A stretch of 64,000 bases of DNA from Chitinibacter bivalviorum (GTDB lineage: Bacteria; Pseudomonadota; Gammaproteobacteria; Burkholderiales; Chitinibacteraceae), in the NCBI RefSeq assembly GCF_013403565.1, contig NZ_CP058627.1:2294001-2358000 (forward strand), written 5' to 3'. The notes beneath the pieces are model-generated. The model made no database searches. It saw only the letters and a program-made list of their open reading frames with translations, and was not told the DNA's origin. Shown piece after piece: positions 22,701-34,526 of the stretch. Made by a program: the position numbers and the translations under genes. The first letter of the stretch is position 1. The number at the start of each line of letters is the position of its first letter.

Positions 22701-23947
22701 ATTACATCTTCCAAGATATCCCAAACTACAGGCTCTTGGCTTTCAACCATTTTCTTCGCGGCTTTAATCGTGGTTGCCAAGCCCATCACTTCCAATTTAT
22801 GGAAAATGAATGGTTTGAACAATTCCAGCGCCATCAACTTTGGCAGACCGCACTGATGCAGACGCAAAGTAGGACCTACGGTAATCACCGAACGACCTGA
22901 GTAATCGACACGTTTACCCAACAAGTTCTGACGGAAACGACCACCCTTACCTTTGATCATGTCAGCCAAAGATTTCAGTGGGCGTTTGTTAGCACCAGTC
23001 ATCGCTTTACCGCGACGGCCATTGTCAAGCAATGAGTCAACCGCTTCTTGCAACATGCGTTTTTCATTGCGAACAATGATTTCAGGCGCACGCAACTCCA
23101 ACAAACGCTTCAAGCGGTTGTTACGGTTAATCACTCGGCGATACAGATCGTTCAAGTCAGAAGTCGCGAAACGACCACCATCCAGCGGCACCAATGGGCG
23201 CAATTCTGGTGGCAATACTGGCAGCACTTCCAGAATCATCCACTCAGGTTTAATACCTGAACGCTCAAACGCTTCCAAAACCTTCAAGCGTTTAGCAATT
23301 TTCTTGATCTTGGTTTCAGAACCAGTCGTATCGAGCTCTGAGCGCAAGCGACTGATCTCTTGATCCACATCCATGGATTTGAGCAATTCACGAACTGCCT
23401 CAGCACCCATCATGGCCACAAATTCATCACCGTATTCTTCGACTTTCGCGAAGTAATCTTCTTCGGTGAGCAACTGGCCACGTTGCAGCGGAGTCATACC
23501 TGGTTCGATCACGATAAACGCTTCGAAGTACAATACGCGCTCGATATCGCGCAACGCGATATCCAATACCATACCCAAACGAGATGGCAGTGATTTCAAG
23601 AACCAGATGTGCGCCACTGGGCTAGCCAGCTCAATGTGACCCATGCGTTCGCGACGGACTTTTGACAAAGTCACTTCAACGCCACATTTTTCACAAATTA
23701 CGCCACGGTGTTTCAGACGTTTGTACTTACCGCACAAACATTCGTAATCTTTAATTGGGCCAAAAATACGAGCACAAAATAGACCATCACGCTCAGGCTT
23801 GAACGTACGATAGTTGATGGTTTCTGGCTTCTTCACTTCGCCAAAAGACCAAGAACGGATTTTCTCAGGCGATGCGAGCCCGATTTTAATCGCGTCAAAT
23901 TCTTCGTCTTGTGCGACTTGCTTGAAGAGTTCGAGTAAGCCTTTCAT
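19724..23947 (-). CDS. rpoC: RNA polymerase beta' subunit
   Basis: A 1407-residue beta'. The open frame begins eight codons earlier at a TTG, but GGAG nine bases before the ATG and the [10 protein letters not shown] start, as in E. coli, decide this start. The zinc cysteines are C70, C72, C85 and C88; the catalytic NADFDGDQM lies near residue 460. It is 84 bp after rpoB. Confidence 0.98.
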   Translation of the reverse strand: MKGLLELFKQVAQDEEFDAIKIGLASPEKIRSWSFGEVKKPETINYRTFKPERDGLFCARIFGPIKDYECLCGKYKRLKHRGVICEKCGVEVTLSKVRRERMGHIELASPVAHIWFLKSLPSRLGMVLDIALRDIERVLYFEAFIVIEPGMTPLQRGQLLTEEDYFAKVEEYGDEFVAMMGAEAVRELLKSMDVDQEISRLRSELDTTGSETKIKKIAKRLKVLEAFERSGIKPEWMILEVLPVLPPELRPLVPLDGGRFATSDLNDLYRRVINRNNRLKRLLELRAPEIIVRNEKRMLQEAVDSLLDNGRRGKAMTGANKRPLKSLADMIKGKGGRFRQNLLGKRVDYSGRSVITVGPTLRLHQCGLPKLMALELFKPFIFHKLEVMGLATTIKAAKKMVESQEPVVWDILEDVIREHPVLLNRAPTLHRLGIQAFEPTLIEGKAIQLHPLVCAAFNADFDGDQMAVHVPLSLEAQMEARTLMLASNNVLAPANGEPIIVPSQDIVLGLYYMTREAKYAKGERLNDDGQRLTIFSDVSEALRAYANKDVTLQTRVSIRLKEWFKNEAGEWESKLVRRDTTVGRAILSEILPKGLAFSHIDKSLKKKEIGKLINASFRRCGLKDTVVFADQLMYTGFSYSTRGGISICVDDMLVPAKKVELLAAAQSEVKEIEQQYSSGLVTQGERYNKVVDIWGRAGDQIAKAMMDQLGKEPVTDANGKQDEQESFNSIYMMADSGARGSAAQIRQLAGMRGLMAKPDGSIIEMPITTNFREGLTVLQYFISTHGARKGLADTALKTANSGYLTRRLVDVTQDLVVTEDDCGTKNGVAMKAVVQGGDVVEALRERILGRVVVKDVVDPSTQETLFEVGALLDEDAVDEIELRGVDEVVVRTPLSCETRYGLCAKCYGRDLGRGHLVNSGEAVGVIAAQSIGEPGTQLTMRTFHIGGAASRAAAANQVEAKSSGNIAYSSNMRYVTNAKGEPVVIARSAEVMVLDDNGRERETHKVPYGATLAVKDGDVIKAGAVLGTWDPHSRPIITEYSGTVKFENVEEGMTVVKQVDDVTGLSTLVVIASKAKVTSSKGLRPLVKLIDEFGNEMKLAGTDTPVTISFQVGSIITVKDGQQVGVGDVLARIPQESAKTRDITGGLPRVAELFEARSPKDAGMLAEVTGTASFGKDTKGKQRLILTDLEGAAHEYLISKDKHVMVHDGQVVNRGETIVDGPIDPHDILRLQGIEALARYIVHEVQEVYRLQGVKINDKHIEVIVRQMLRRVVISDAGDSDFILAEQVERAEVLIANDKLAAEGKELAKFDNILLGITKASLSTDSFISAASFQETTRVLTEAAIMGKIDDLRGLKENVIVGRLIPAGTGLAYHKNRKRLQSKVEALMPFAEVAAEVFAESAGEAAE

Positions 23948-24031
23948 TCCAATATTCTCCAGTGAGGGCAATCAGGGTATTAGCCGCAAGGCCAAACATA
24001 AGCTAGCCTGCAGCCCTATACCTCACAGCAA

Positions 24032-27000
24032 TCAATAGGTTTCCAGATCGATATCGATACCGAGCGAGCGGATTTCCTTAACCAATACATTGAATGATTC
24101 TGGCATGCCAGCATCAATGCGGTGATCACCCTTCACAATGTTTTCGTATACTTTGGTACGACCATTCACGTCGTCGGACTTCACAGTCAACATCTCTTGC
24201 AAGGTGTACGCTGCGCCGTAAGCTTCCAGTGCCCAAACCTCCATCTCACCGAAACGCTGACCACCGAACTGAGCCTTACCGCCCAATGGCTGCTGCGTTA
24301 CCAGAGAGTATGGACCTGTTGAACGTGCATGCATCTTGTCATCCACCAAGTGGTGAAGTTTCAAGTAATGCATCACACCAACGGTCACTTTACGTTCGAA
24401 CGGCTCACCTGTACGGCCATCAAACAATTGCATTTGCGTTTTGCTTGAGTTGAAATTCAATTGCTGCGTACGAGCGTCTGCATCTGGGTAGGCCAAATCC
24501 AACATTTCGCGGATTTCGCTCTCTTTTGCACCGTCAAATACCGGACTTGCAAAAGTCATACCCGTGCTCAAACCTTTGGCCAAATTCAATACTTCGTGGT
24601 CTTCCAGAGAAGCGATATCTTCTGACTTACCATTGGTATTGTAGATTTTCTCCAAATACTCACGCACGACTGCGGTGTTTTGCTGCTCGCGCAACATGGC
24701 ATTGATGCGTTGACCAATCCCTTTCGCAGCCCAACCCAAGTGAACCTCAAGAATCTGACCGATGTTCATACGTGAAGGTACACCCAGCGGATTCAATACG
24801 ATATCCACTGGCGTGCCATCTGCCATGTGCGGCAAATCTTCAACTGGCAAGATTTTTGAAACTACACCCTTATTACCGTGACGACCGGCCATCTTATCGC
24901 CTGGCTGCAAGCGACGTTTAACAGCAACGTACACCTTAACCATTTTGATAACGCCTGGTGGCAACTCATCACCTTGAGTCAGTTTGCGTTTTTTATCTTC
25001 AAAACGCAGCTCGAACTCAGCTTTAGTTTGAGCGATCAGGTCTTTATTAGCTTCCAGCTGACGTGCGCTTTCTTCGTCAGACAAGCGAATATCAAACCAG
25101 TCATGCTTGCTTGGCAAATCAGCCAAATATGCAGAAGTCAGCTCAGTACCCTTAGCCAGTTTTTTCGGACCGCCATTGGCTACTTTGCCAACCAGCATGT
25201 CTTCAATACGTTTGAACAAGTCAGCTTCAACGATACGCAACTGGTCATTCAAGTCTTGACGGTAGCGACGCAACTGTTCATCGATAATTGCTTGAGCACG
25301 TTTATCGCGCTCGATGCCTTCACGAGTAAAGACTTGAACGTCGATAACAGTACCGGTCATACCTGAAGGTACGCGCAATGATGTGTCTTTAACGTCAGAC
25401 GCTTTTTCACCGAAGATGGCGCGCAGCAGTTTTTCTTCTGGCGTCAGCTGTGTTTCGCCTTTAGGCGTTACTTTACCAACCAGAACATCACCAGCTTCAA
25501 CTTCTGCACCGATGTATACAACACCAGAATCATCCAAACGACCAAGCATGCGCTCTGACAAGTTTGAAATATCAGGTGTAATTTCTTCAGGACCAAGCTT
25601 CGTGTCACGTGCCATCACATTCAACTCTTCGATGTGAATCGAAGTGTAACGATCATCAGCAATGACCTTCTCGGAAATCAGAATCGAATCCTCGAAGTTG
25701 TAACCATTCCATGGCATGAAGGCGATGGTCATGTTTTGACCTAGCGCCAACTCACCCAAGTCAGTCGAAGCGCCGTCGGCAACAACGTCGCCCTTCGCGA
25801 TCAAATCACCTTTTACAACGATTGGGCGCTGGTTGGTGTTGGTATTCTGATTTGAACGAGTGAATTTAACCAAGTTGTAGATATCTACACCGGCTTCACC
25901 TGCAATCACCTCGTCGTTATTCACACGAACAACGATACGGGTTGCATCAACGTAATCCACCACGCCGCCACGCAGCGCAGTTACCGCAGTACCCGAGTCA
26001 GTTGCACACGTGCGCTCGATCCCTGTACCGACAAATGGCTTCTCTGCACGCAAGCAAGGTACCGCTTGACGCTGCATGTTGGCGCCCATCAATGCGCGGT
26101 TGGCGTCATCGTGCTCAAGGAATGGAATCAACGATGCGGCAACAGAAACGATCTGGCTCGGCGCCACGTCCATAAACTGAACGCGATCTGGCGTCGCAAC
26201 GATGGTCTCACCCGCTTCGCGGCAAGTTACCAATTCATCAACGAGGTTGTTCGCTTCGTCAGTTTGGGCATTAGCCTGAGCGATCACATATTTGCCTTCT
26301 TGAATCGCAGACAAATACTCGATTTCGCTCGTTACTTTGCCATCTACCACTTTACGGTATGGCGTCTCGAGGAAACCATACTCATTGGTACGCGCGTAGC
26401 ATGACAATGAGTTGATCAAACCAATGTTTGGACCCTCTGGCGTTTCAATCGGACAAACACGACCATAGTGCGTTGGGTGTACGTCACGAACCTCAAAGCC
26501 TGCGCGTTCACGAGTCAAACCGCCTGGCCCCAAGGCTGAAACACGACGTTTGTGCGTAATTTCAGACAATGGATTGGTTTGATCCATAAACTGTGACAAT
26601 TGAGATGAGCCGAAGAACTCTTTCACTGCGGCAGACACTGGCTTCGCATTGATCAAGTCATGCGGCATCAAATTGTCAGATTCAGCTTGTGACAGACGCT
26701 CTTTCACTGCGCGCTCAACACGTACCAGACCCGCGCGGAATTGGTTCTCTGCCAACTCACCGACTGAACGTACACGACGGTTACCCAAGTGATCGATATC
26801 GTCCACTTCGCCACGGCTATTGCGCAACTCAAGCAAGATGCCGATTACCGCTATGATGTCTTCAGTCGACAAGATGCCTGGGCCAGTAATGCCTTTTGAA
26901 CCTACGCGCTCGTAGAAACGACGCTGCCAGCCCGGTGCTTTTTCTTCCAAACGATCTGGATAAGCACGGCTGTTGAACTTCATACGACCCACTGCAGACA

Positions 27001-28210
27001 AATCGTAGCGATCTTCTGAGAAGAACAAGCCGTTGAACAATGCTTGAACAGCATCTTCAGTAGGCGGCTCGCCTGGACGCATCATGCGATAGATCGCAAC
27101 GCGGGCTTGCCATTGGTCTTGCGTATCATCGGTACGCAAAGTCGAAGAAATGAAGCCACCTTGGTCGAGGTCATTGATGTACAACGTCGTGATTTCTTTC
27201 ACTTCGTTGGCATCCAACTTCACCAGCAAGTCTTCGGTAATTTCTTCATTGGCTTTAGCAACCACTTCGCCCGTTTCTGGGCTGATGACGTCTTTCGCTA
27301 AAACGCGGCCATAGGTGTAATCAAGCGGAACTTGAACACGGGTCATGCCGGAATTATTGATATCGCGAATCGTTTTCGCAGTAATACGCTTGTCTTTTTG
27401 TGCCAGTACTTTGCCATCGTCAGCAACGATGTCAAATTTAGCCACTTCACCGCGCAAGCGGTCAGACTGCAATTCCCAGAACACGCCATCTTCAGTGAGG
27501 AAGAAGGTATCTGTATCAAAGAATTCAGCCAGAATCTGTTCAGGCGTATACCCCAAGGCTTTAAGCAAAATCGATACTGGCATTTTGCGGCGACGGTCGA
27601 TACGGAAGAACAACAAATCTTTTGGATCGAACTCGAAATCCAACCATGAACCACGGTAAGGAATAATACGAGCCGAGAACAATAATTTGCCTGAGCTATG
27701 GGTTTTACCCTTGTCATGCTCAAAGAACACACCCGGAGAGCGGTGCAACTGAGACACGATTACACGCTCCGTACCGTTAATTACGAACGAGCCGTTACGA
27801 GTCATCAACGGAATTTCACCGAAGTACACGTCCTGCTCTTTCACTTCCTTGATCGTTGGTTTTGAGGATTCACGATCCATAATCACCAAACGAACACGGG
27901 CACGCAAAGGAGCCGCAAACGTGATACCACGTTGCTGACACTCTTTCACATCAAAGGCAGGTTCACCCAATGAATAATGCACAAATTCGAGGCGTGCGTA
28001 TTCATTGTGAGAAACAATCGGGAAAATTGAGTTAAACGCAGCCTGCAAACCAATTTCACGGCGCGCCTCGATAGGCACACCTAGTTGCAGGTATTCGGAA
28101 TAAGAGTCGATCTGAGTAGCCAACAGAAACGGCACTTCAAGGACACTTGCCCGCTTCGCAAAACTCTTGCGAATGCGTTTCTTCTCAGTGAACGAGTATT
28201 TCATACTCAT
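24032..28210 (-). CDS. rpoB: RNA polymerase beta subunit
   Basis: A 1392-residue beta starting [21 protein letters not shown] five bases upstream supports this start, although the frame is open 144 bases further. The rifampicin region ([30 protein letters not shown]) is wild type. The C-terminus ([14 protein letters not shown]) is complete. Confidence 0.98.
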   Translation of the reverse strand: MSMKYSFTEKKRIRKSFAKRASVLEVPFLLATQIDSYSEYLQLGVPIEARREIGLQAAFNSIFPIVSHNEYARLEFVHYSLGEPAFDVKECQQRGITFAAPLRARVRLVIMDRESSKPTIKEVKEQDVYFGEIPLMTRNGSFVINGTERVIVSQLHRSPGVFFEHDKGKTHSSGKLLFSARIIPYRGSWLDFEFDPKDLLFFRIDRRRKMPVSILLKALGYTPEQILAEFFDTDTFFLTEDGVFWELQSDRLRGEVAKFDIVADDGKVLAQKDKRITAKTIRDINNSGMTRVQVPLDYTYGRVLAKDVISPETGEVVAKANEEITEDLLVKLDANEVKEITTLYINDLDQGGFISSTLRTDDTQDQWQARVAIYRMMRPGEPPTEDAVQALFNGLFFSEDRYDLSAVGRMKFNSRAYPDRLEEKAPGWQRRFYERVGSKGITGPGILSTEDIIAVIGILLELRNSRGEVDDIDHLGNRRVRSVGELAENQFRAGLVRVERAVKERLSQAESDNLMPHDLINAKPVSAAVKEFFGSSQLSQFMDQTNPLSEITHKRRVSALGPGGLTRERAGFEVRDVHPTHYGRVCPIETPEGPNIGLINSLSCYARTNEYGFLETPYRKVVDGKVTSEIEYLSAIQEGKYVIAQANAQTDEANNLVDELVTCREAGETIVATPDRVQFMDVAPSQIVSVAASLIPFLEHDDANRALMGANMQRQAVPCLRAEKPFVGTGIERTCATDSGTAVTALRGGVVDYVDATRIVVRVNNDEVIAGEAGVDIYNLVKFTRSNQNTNTNQRPIVVKGDLIAKGDVVADGASTDLGELALGQNMTIAFMPWNGYNFEDSILISEKVIADDRYTSIHIEELNVMARDTKLGPEEITPDISNLSERMLGRLDDSGVVYIGAEVEAGDVLVGKVTPKGETQLTPEEKLLRAIFGEKASDVKDTSLRVPSGMTGTVIDVQVFTREGIERDKRAQAIIDEQLRRYRQDLNDQLRIVEADLFKRIEDMLVGKVANGGPKKLAKGTELTSAYLADLPSKHDWFDIRLSDEESARQLEANKDLIAQTKAEFELRFEDKKRKLTQGDELPPGVIKMVKVYVAVKRRLQPGDKMAGRHGNKGVVSKILPVEDLPHMADGTPVDIVLNPLGVPSRMNIGQILEVHLGWAAKGIGQRINAMLREQQNTAVVREYLEKIYNTNGKSEDIASLEDHEVLNLAKGLSTGMTFASPVFDGAKESEIREMLDLAYPDADARTQQLNFNSSKTQMQLFDGRTGEPFERKVTVGVMHYLKLHHLVDDKMHARSTGPYSLVTQQPLGGKAQFGGQRFGEMEVWALEAYGAAYTLQEMLTVKSDDVNGRTKVYENIVKGDHRIDAGMPESFNVLVKEIRSLGIDIDLETY

Positions 28211-28356
28211 AAACTCTCCATGGGTGGGGCGCAATGGACAAACCGCAAAACGCCCGCTAACAATAAGTTGTGAGCGGTTTCTGGTTTGTCTGCTGCTAAT
28301 TCTAGACTTACTTGCAAAGATTTTCTGTAAGCAAGCCGCAGTATACAAACGCAAAA

Positions 28357-28382
28357 GGGCAGACGGATTGCTCCGTCTGCCT
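28357..28382 (-). terminator. Attenuator-like hairpin between rplL and rpoB
   Basis: A 10-bp perfect stem with a 4-nt loop, followed on the minus strand by c-tttt, about 23 bases after rplL. A partial terminator at this place is known in E. coli and reduces rpoBC relative to L7/L12; the same role is inferred. Confidence 0.6.
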
Positions 28383-28404
28383 GTACTACTTAACTAACTA
28401 AAGA

Positions 28405-28779
28405 TTACTTAACTTCAGCAGTTGCACCAGCTTCGATCAATTTCTTAGCGATTGCATCAGCGTCAGCTTTAGAAACGCCTTCTTTAACTGGTTTTGGAGC
28501 GCCGTCAACCAAGTCTTTAGCTTCTTTCAAGCCCAGACCAGTAACTTCGCGTACAACTTTAATCACGCCAACTTTCTGAGCGCCAGCGCCAGTCAAGATA
28601 ACGTCGAATTCAGTTTTTTCTTCTGCAGCAGCAGCAGCGCCACCAGCAGCTGGGCCAGCAACGGCAACAGCAGCAGCAGAAACACCAAATTTCTCTTCGA
28701 ATGCTTTAACCAAGTCATTCAATTCCAAAACAGTCAATGAACCTACTGCGTCAAGGATATCTTCTTTAGATACGGCCAT
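28405..28779 (-). CDS. rplL: 50S ribosomal protein L7/L12
   Basis: A 124-residue stalk protein: N-terminal dimerisation domain, an Ala-rich hinge at about 40-52, and a C-terminal factor-binding domain ([20 protein letters not shown]). It recruits translation GTPases. It follows rplJ by 53 bp. Confidence 0.98.
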   Translation of the reverse strand: MAVSKEDILDAVGSLTVLELNDLVKAFEEKFGVSAAAVAVAGPAAGGAAAAAEEKTEFDVILTGAGAQKVGVIKVVREVTGLGLKEAKDLVDGAPKPVKEGVSKADADAIAKKLIEAGATAEVK

Positions 28780-28832
28780 TTGTTAATACTCCTGAAAATC
28801 TTATCTGAAAATTACAATTTAGATACGAAAAA

Positions 28833-29372
28833 TTAAGCTTCTGTCGCTTCTGCTGGAGCCGCTTCGGCTGCAGGAGCGGCTGAGCCCTCGCCTTTCTTCT
28901 CTGCCAAAGCTGCCAAGCCGCGGACAAAGCCAGCAACTGGAGCTTGCATAACGTAGAGAAGTTTCGAGAGCAATTCTTCGCGGCCTGGTACAGACGCCAA
29001 GGCAGCAACTGCTGCAGCATCCATAACTTTGCCATCATAAGAACCCGCTTTCAGAACGATTTTGTCGTCTTTTTTCGCGAATGTGTGCAGCAACTTAGCA
29101 GCAGCAACTGGGTCTTCGGAAATACCGTAAACCAAAGGACCGACCATTTGGTCAGCCAATTCGGCAAACGGAGTTCCTTGTACCGCACGACGCGCCAACG
29201 TGTTTTTCAAAACACGCAGGTACACGCCTGACTCACGCGCTTGTTTGCGCAGTTCAGTCATGCTGGAAACCTCGATACCACGATATTCAGCGATCACGAT
29301 GGTTTGAGCGTTTGCAACTACTGCTGCAATCTCAGCCACTACCGCTTTTTTGTCGTCAAGATTTAGACTCAA
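28833..29372 (-). CDS. rplJ: 50S ribosomal protein L10, TTG start
   Basis: A 179-residue L10, the stalk base that binds L7/L12. The start is a TTG: GGAGG lies six bases before it, the product begins [15 protein letters not shown] as in the family, and no in-frame ATG is near. A second TTG two codons upstream touches the GGAGG and is unsuitable. The C-terminus is an Ala-Pro-Glu-rich tail. It is preceded by an L10 leader. Confidence 0.95.
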   Translation of the reverse strand: MSLNLDDKKAVVAEIAAVVANAQTIVIAEYRGIEVSSMTELRKQARESGVYLRVLKNTLARRAVQGTPFAELADQMVGPLVYGISEDPVAAAKLLHTFAKKDDKIVLKAGSYDGKVMDAAAVAALASVPGREELLSKLLYVMQAPVAGFVRGLAALAEKKGEGSAAPAAEAAPAEATEA

Positions 29373-29469
29373 GGTCAACCTCCATTAGTTAAGTTCAGCG
29401 CACTCACGTACGCCACCCAATCAAACGGCGACCAATATTCAGGAGACTTTTGCCAAACTAGATTTAGCG

Positions 29470-29590
29470 AGAAGCCTGCATTGGGAGCACCGTCTGCGTA
29501 GGCTGGTGTTTGGGCACCTAGATTAAGCCAGCTCGAAAGCTGGCGCCTACGGTCTTTGACTATCTGGAGTGCAAGCACTCCAGCCCAAAG
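29470..29590 (-). promoter_or_regulatory. L10 leader (autoregulatory mRNA element)
   Basis: In the rplA-rplJ gap the minus strand carries agaccgtaggcgcc pairing with gcctacgcagacggt around an internal loop, the hallmark of the leader bound by the L10(L12) complex to repress rplJL translation. An 8-bp hairpin (29564-29583) precedes it and a 6-8 bp hairpin (cagctttcgagctg) lies inside. Limits are approximate. Confidence 0.75.
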
Positions 29591-29595
29591 TCAGA

Positions 29596-30288
29596 TTACA
29601 GGACGGACGAAGTGTCTACGCGAACACCCAAGCCCATCGTGCTTGAAACTGCGATTTTCTTGAAGTACACGCCTTTTGAGCTTGCTGGTTTTGCTTTTTG
29701 CAAAGCATCAACCAACGCAGCCAAGTTCTCGCGCAGATCAGCAGCTTCAAAAGAAGCGCGACCCAGAGTAGCGTGAACGATACCACCTTTGTCAGTACGG
29801 TATTGAACCTGACCAGCTTTAGCATTTTTAACCGCTTCAGCTACGTTAGGAGTAACAGTACCTACTTTCGGGTTTGGCATCAGGCCACGTGGACCCAAGA
29901 TTTGACCCAACTGACCAACGATACGCATAGCATCTGGAGACGCGATTACCACGTCAAAATCCATATTGCCAGCTTTAACTTGTTCAGCTAAATCTTCAAA
30001 ACCAACGATGTCAGCGCCAGCAGCTTTAGCCGCTTCAGCGTTAGCACCTTGTGTAAACACAGCTACGCGAACTGATTTACCAGTACCTTTTGGCAATACA
30101 ACTGCACCGCGAACCACTTGGTCCGATTTACGTGGATCTACGCCCAAATTGAACGAAACGTCGATAGATTCGTTAAATTTTGCAGTAGCCGCGCCTTTTA
30201 CCAGTGCGATTGCTTCTTCGATTGCGTACAGTTTGTTGTTATCAACAGTTGCGCGCAATGCAGCAAGACGTTTAGAAACCTTAGCCAT
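29596..30288 (-). CDS. rplA: 50S ribosomal protein L1
   Basis: A 230-residue L1 of the mobile stalk near the E site. [15 protein letters not shown] and the [14 protein letters not shown] end are diagnostic. It begins directly after the rplK stop. In E. coli L1 represses rplKA. Confidence 0.98.
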   Translation of the reverse strand: MAKVSKRLAALRATVDNNKLYAIEEAIALVKGAATAKFNESIDVSFNLGVDPRKSDQVVRGAVVLPKGTGKSVRVAVFTQGANAEAAKAAGADIVGFEDLAEQVKAGNMDFDVVIASPDAMRIVGQLGQILGPRGLMPNPKVGTVTPNVAEAVKNAKAGQVQYRTDKGGIVHATLGRASFEAADLRENLAALVDALQKAKPASSKGVYFKKIAVSSTMGLGVRVDTSSVL

Positions 30289-30720
30289 TTACACGCCCTC
30301 CACTTCAATACCAATGGAACGAGCTGAACCAGCGATAATGCGTACAGCTGCGTCCAAATCGCTACCAGTCAAATCAGCTTGCTTGGTTTTTACGATTTCT
30401 TCGAGCTGAGCACGAGTCACTTTACCTACTTTGTCGGTATGTGGACGTGCAGAACCTTTAGTAATGCCAGCCGCTTTTTTCAGCAAGATAGTTGCTGGGG
30501 GCGATTTCATTACGAAAGTGAATGATTTATCTGCAAACGCAGTAATCACTACTGGAATTGGCAAACCTGGCTCAACGCCTTGGGTTGCAGCGTTAAACGC
30601 TTTACAAAATTCCATAATATTCAAGCCGCGCTGACCCAAAGCTGGACCAATTGGAGGCGATGGGTTTGCTTTACCAGCTGGCACTTGCAGCTTGATGTAG
30701 CCAATAATCTTCTTTGCCAC
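30289..30720 (-). CDS. rplK: 50S ribosomal protein L11
   Basis: A 143-residue L11 of the GTPase-associated centre, also needed for RelA stringent signalling. It begins with GTG behind AGGAG at seven bases. [23 protein letters not shown] is conserved (residues about 10-33). It lies 89 bp after nusG and abuts rplA. Confidence 0.98.
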   Translation of the reverse strand: MAKKIIGYIKLQVPAGKANPSPPIGPALGQRGLNIMEFCKAFNAATQGVEPGLPIPVVITAFADKSFTFVMKSPPATILLKKAAGITKGSARPHTDKVGKVTRAQLEEIVKTKQADLTGSDLDAAVRIIAGSARSIGIEVEGV

Positions 30721-30809
30721 AGTACTACTCCTTAAAATGGGTCAAACGCCAATTCGAAAATCGGCTCCCCTACCATAAACACCCTTTCAGGCATCTTTGC
30801 TAACGCAGA

Positions 30810-31343
30810 TTAGGTTTTTTCAACCTGCGAGAATTCCAAATCTACCGGTGTTGCACGACCGAAAATTGAAACCGTTACTTTCAAACGATTTTTGTCGTAA
30901 TCAACATCTTGAACAGTGGCACTGAAATCTGCGAATGGACCATCGGTAACACGTAAAGTCTCACCAACTTCAAACAGGATCTTATGACGAGGTTTCTCAA
31001 CCCCCTCTTGAACCTGCTGCATCATCCGCTCAACTTCTTTCACTGGAATCGGCATAGGTTTCGTACCCGAACCACCGATAAAGCCAGTCACTTTAGGCGT
31101 GCTTTTTACCAAATGCCAGCTATCGTCCGTCATATCCATTTCAACAAACACATAACCTGGATAGAACTTGCGCTCTGTCAGCGCCTTACGACCCGCTTTA
31201 ACTTCCATCACTTCTTCAACCGGAACCAAGATCTGACCAAACAGATGCCCCATTTCCAATCGATCGATTTTTTCAAGCAGCGCTTTTTGTACGCTCTTTT
31301 CAAAACCTGAATACGCGTGAACTACATACCAACGCATTGCCAT
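30810..31343 (-). CDS. nusG: Transcription termination/antitermination factor NusG
   Basis: A 177-residue NusG: NGN domain ([23 protein letters not shown]) and a C-terminal KOW domain ([22 protein letters not shown]). It links RNA polymerase to Rho or to S10 on the ribosome. It follows secE by 18 bp; GGAG is eight bases upstream. Confidence 0.98.
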   Translation of the reverse strand: MAMRWYVVHAYSGFEKSVQKALLEKIDRLEMGHLFGQILVPVEEVMEVKAGRKALTERKFYPGYVFVEMDMTDDSWHLVKSTPKVTGFIGGSGTKPMPIPVKEVERMMQQVQEGVEKPRHKILFEVGETLRVTDGPFADFSATVQDVDYDKNRLKVTVSIFGRATPVDLEFSQVEKT

Positions 31344-31361
31344 GCCTGATTCTCCGACTGA

Positions 31362-31733
31362 TTAACCGCGACCAAGCACGATATCGTAAAACAACCAAGC
31401 CAAGCCAGAATCAACCACCCACATGAACAAGGCCAATACAGCAACAAACAAGAACACAACGCCAGTCACCTGCCATGTTTCTTTCTTGCTTGGCCAAACC
31501 ACCTTTTGAGCTTCTTTGATCGAGTCACGCGCATAGTCAACGAATGCACGACCCGTTTCACTAAACCACATCACCGCGCCTGCAGCAGCCAAACCAGCCA
31601 CTACCGCGAGAGAACCCACAAAAGACTGCCCAGCAGGCACCATATAAAACCCAGCAACACCTAAAGCCACTAAGGCCAGCGCTGCCATTACTTTCAGTCG
31701 TTCTATGCTTTGCATTACTTTCTGGCGACCCAT
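31362..31733 (-). CDS. secE: Preprotein translocase subunit SecE
   Basis: A 123-residue SecE with three predicted membrane helices (about 17-35, 40-58 and 94-116) and the conserved WPSKKETWQ loop before the last. It stabilises SecY. The frame extends into tRNA-Trp but that part is not coding. The start is either MGRQKV or the ATG six codons on (31715). The usual ribosome-site region lies in a hairpin. Confidence 0.93.
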   Translation of the reverse strand: MGRQKVMQSIERLKVMAALALVALGVAGFYMVPAGQSFVGSLAVVAGLAAAGAVMWFSETGRAFVDYARDSIKEAQKVVWPSKKETWQVTGVVFLFVAVLALFMWVVDSGLAWLFYDIVLGRG

Positions 31734-31740
31734 AAAACAA

Positions 31741-31769
31741 AGCCGCCCCAAATTAGATTTGGAACGGCT
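31741..31769 (-). terminator. Hairpin between tRNA-Trp and secE
   Basis: As minus-strand RNA this is a 13-bp helix including two G-U pairs, which would be A-C mismatches on the other strand, so it is built for minus transcription. TTGTTTT follows and runs into the secE start. It may mature or terminate the tRNA and also hide the only G-rich ribosome-site candidate for the first secE ATG. Confidence 0.55.
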
Positions 31770-31781
31770 CCGCTGATAATG

Positions 31782-31857
31782 TGGCAGGCGAGGAGGGCTT
31801 CGAACCCGCAACCCCCGGTTTTGGAGACCGGTACTCTACCAATTGAGCTACTCGCCT
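31782..31857 (-). tRNA. tRNA-Trp (CCA)
   Basis: A 76-nt cloverleaf with acceptor AGGCGAG/CTCGCCT, anticodon CCA and encoded 3' CCA. It lies between tuf copy 2 and secE, the trpT position common in proteobacteria. Confidence 0.97.
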
Positions 31858-31904
31858 GGGGAGAGGACAGAACTATAAACTAGTTTTGCCCAATTTGCAA
31901 CTTT

Positions 31905-33095
31905 TTATTCAATAACTTTTGCTACAACGCCCGCACCAACGGTACGGCCACCTTCACGAATCGCAAAGCGCAAACCTTGCTCCATCGCGATCGGGCAAAT
32001 CAACGTTACAGTGATTGACACGTTGTCGCCTGGCATAACCATTTCTGTACCTTCTGGCAACTGGATCGCACCAGTTACGTCCGTAGTACGGAAGTAGAAC
32101 TGTGGACGGTAGTTGCTAAAGAATGGCGTATGACGACCACCTTCTTCTTTCGACAGAACGTAGATTTCTGACGTGAATTTAGTGTGTGGTGTGATTGAGC
32201 CTGGTTTAGCCAATACTTGACCACGCTGAACGTCTTCACGCTTAGTACCGCGCAACAACGCACCAATGTTGTCACCTGCTTGACCTTGGTCCAGCAATTT
32301 GCGGAACATTTCAACGCCAGTACAAGTAGTTTTGATGGTTGGAACGATACCAACGATCTCAATCTCTTCACCAACCTTAACGATACCGCGCTCTACACGA
32401 CCAGTTACTACAGTACCACGACCAGAGATAGAGAATACGTCCTCTACTGGCATCAGGAATGTACCGTCAACTGCGCGCTCTGGCAGAGGAATGTAAGTAT
32501 CCAACGCATCAGCCAAGCGGAAGATTGCTGGCTCGCCGTATTCGCCTTGATCACCTTCCAGTGCAGCACGAGCTGAACCAGTAATGATTGGAGTGTCATC
32601 ACCTGGGAAGTCGTATTTAGACAACAGGTCACGAACTTCCATTTCTACCAATTCGAGCAACTCAGCATCATCAACCAAGTCAGCTTTGTTCATGAATACG
32701 ATGATGTATGGAACGCCAACCTGACGAGACAACAAGATGTGCTCGCGAGTTTGTGGCATAGGACCATCAGCAGCAGAAACAACCAATACCGCGCCGTCCA
32801 TCTGAGCCGCACCGGTAATCATGTTTTTTACATAATCCGCGTGACCTGGGCAATCTACGTGAGCGTAGTGGCGAGTTTCAGTTTCGTATTCAACGTGCGC
32901 AGTATTAATAGTAATACCACGTGCTTTTTCTTCTGGAGCGCTATCGATCTGTGAGTAGTCTTTAGCTTCGCCACCGAATTTGCGAGACAAGATTGTCGTG
33001 ATCGCAGCAGTCAGAGTGGTTTTGCCATGGTCAACGTGACCGATTGTACCAACGTTAACGTGCGGTTTTGTCCGCGTAAACTTTTCCTTAGCCAT
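31905..33095 (-). CDS. tuf: Elongation factor Tu, copy 2
   Basis: A 396-residue EF-Tu, identical in protein to copy 1. It sits in the tufB context, after tRNA-Tyr, -Gly and -Thr and before tRNA-Trp. The near identity of the genes to within a few bases of both ends, and not beyond, points to gene conversion between the copies. Confidence 0.99.
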   Translation of the reverse strand: MAKEKFTRTKPHVNVGTIGHVDHGKTTLTAAITTILSRKFGGEAKDYSQIDSAPEEKARGITINTAHVEYETETRHYAHVDCPGHADYVKNMITGAAQMDGAVLVVSAADGPMPQTREHILLSRQVGVPYIIVFMNKADLVDDAELLELVEMEVRDLLSKYDFPGDDTPIITGSARAALEGDQGEYGEPAIFRLADALDTYIPLPERAVDGTFLMPVEDVFSISGRGTVVTGRVERGIVKVGEEIEIVGIVPTIKTTCTGVEMFRKLLDQGQAGDNIGALLRGTKREDVQRGQVLAKPGSITPHTKFTSEIYVLSKEEGGRHTPFFSNYRPQFYFRTTDVTGAIQLPEGTEMVMPGDNVSITVTLICPIAMEQGLRFAIREGGRTVGAGVVAKVIE

Positions 33096-33148
33096 CGCTT
33101 TATTTCCTTCTCGAGAACTTGAAATAACAGAATAATGACACTGCGAAA

Positions 33149-33223
<75 letters not shown>

Positions 33224-33232
33224 AAATATTTC

Positions 33233-33306
33233 TGGAGCGGGTGAAGGGAATCGAACCCTCGTCGTAAGCTTGGAAGGCTTCTGCTCTACCATTGAGCTAC
33301 ACCCGC
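33233..33306 (-). tRNA. tRNA-Gly (TCC)
   Basis: A 74-nt cloverleaf with acceptor GCGGGTG/CACCCGC, anticodon TCC and encoded 3' TCCA. Nine bases separate it from tRNA-Thr. Confidence 0.97.
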
Positions 33307-33356
33307 GGCTTAATACTTTAAATTCGTTTCTACCAAAACCCGCTACGCTAGGTGTT

Positions 33357-33442
33357 TGGTGGGGGGAGAAGGATTCGAACCTTCGAAGGCTGAGCCGCCG
33401 GATTTACAGTCCGGACCCGTTGACCGCTGGGGTAATCCCCCC
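33357..33442 (-). tRNA. tRNA-Tyr (GTA)
   Basis: An 86-nt class II tRNA with a long variable arm, anticodon GTA and encoded CCA. It is the first gene after the predicted promoter of the tRNA-tuf operon. Confidence 0.97.
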
Positions 33443-33456
33443 CTTTAGAGACCCGC

Positions 33457-33485
33457 ATTATGGAGATGAAGATTCATGCCGTCAA
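33457..33485 (-). promoter_or_regulatory. Predicted promoter of the tRNA-Tyr/tuf operon
   Basis: On the minus strand TTGACG (33480-33485) and CATAAT (33457-33462) are exactly 17 bases apart, each matching five of six consensus bases. A GC-rich discriminator (GCGGGT) follows, typical of stringently controlled stable-RNA promoters. Confidence 0.75.
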
Positions 33486-33566
33486 ATATTTTCATCGCCA
33501 CAATGTCGATCTTTGCGTACTTTTCGAATAAATCGTTAATTTAACTAAACTATTTACCGCAAAATC

Positions 33567-34358
33567 TCAGCTCATTTTTTTGCTCGAGGCCGCAAATAGA
33601 TAGAAACCGAACAAAATCATCGGCAAACTAAGCCACTGCCCCATCGAAAAATTCATCGCCAACAACCCCAAAAAGTCATCTGGTTCACGCGCGAATTCCG
33701 CCACAAAACGGAACACGCCATACCCGATTAGAAATGCCGCCGAGATCTGACCTGTTTTGCGTGGTTTTGCCGAGTAGAGCCACAAGATCAAAAATAACGC
33801 GACGCCTTCGAGCGCAAATTGATACAACTGTGAAGGGTGGCGCGGCAATCCATCTTGCGCCTGCGGAAACACCATTGCCCACGGCATAGTGGCATCCGTT
33901 ACACGCCCCCACAGCTCACCATTAATGAAATTTCCAATGCGACCTGCAGCCAAGCCAAGTGGAACCAACGGCGCTATAAAATCGGTAACTTGAAAGAAGC
34001 TACGGTTTGTTTTCCGGCCGAACAAATACATTGCAACCAACACACCAAGGAAACCACCGTGAAAAGCCATTCCGCCTTCCCATACCTTGATAATGTCTAG
34101 TGGGTGAGATAGATAAAAGCTCGGTTTATAAAACAGCACATAACCCAATCGGCCACCCAATATCACCCCGAGAACACCGTAAAAGAGCAGATCATCCATT
34201 TCCTCTACACGCCAACCAGCAGGATTGCCCTTACGTATACGCCAGCGACCCAAGAGCAAAAACAATACAAAGCCGATCAGGTACATCAAACCATACCAAT
34301 GCAAGCCAAAAGAGCCGATATGGATCGCAACGGGGTCGAACTGCGGATGAACTAACAT
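33567..34358 (-). CDS. lgt: Prolipoprotein diacylglyceryl transferase
   Basis: A 263-residue inner-membrane enzyme that transfers diacylglycerol from phosphatidylglycerol to the lipobox cysteine of prolipoproteins. The signature [14 protein letters not shown] and the HGGFLG loop are present, with about seven hydrophobic segments. It stands alone, divergent from ilvD. Confidence 0.97.
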   Translation of the reverse strand: MLVHPQFDPVAIHIGSFGLHWYGLMYLIGFVLFLLLGRWRIRKGNPAGWRVEEMDDLLFYGVLGVILGGRLGYVLFYKPSFYLSHPLDIIKVWEGGMAFHGGFLGVLVAMYLFGRKTNRSFFQVTDFIAPLVPLGLAAGRIGNFINGELWGRVTDATMPWAMVFPQAQDGLPRHPSQLYQFALEGVALFLILWLYSAKPRKTGQISAAFLIGYGVFRFVAEFAREPDDFLGLLAMNFSMGQWLSLPMILFGFYLFAASSKKMS

Positions 34359-34526
34359 AGCAATCTGCTTTCAAATGAAAAAGGTGGTGGCGATTATAGC
34401 TGCCTCTCCCGTTAATTTCTCACCATAAGCACAAATAACAATTTACTTAGTCGGAGCCTTCTGACAGCCAAGCGCCTTTTTTTTCGTTACAATTGCCATA
34501 CAGTTTCAGCCACTTAGAGAAAAATC

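Noticed and set aside
31733..31811. N-terminal extension of secE into tRNA-Trp
   Set aside because: The added residues are encoded by the tRNA gene itself and the terminator-like hairpin, so the open frame there is accidental.
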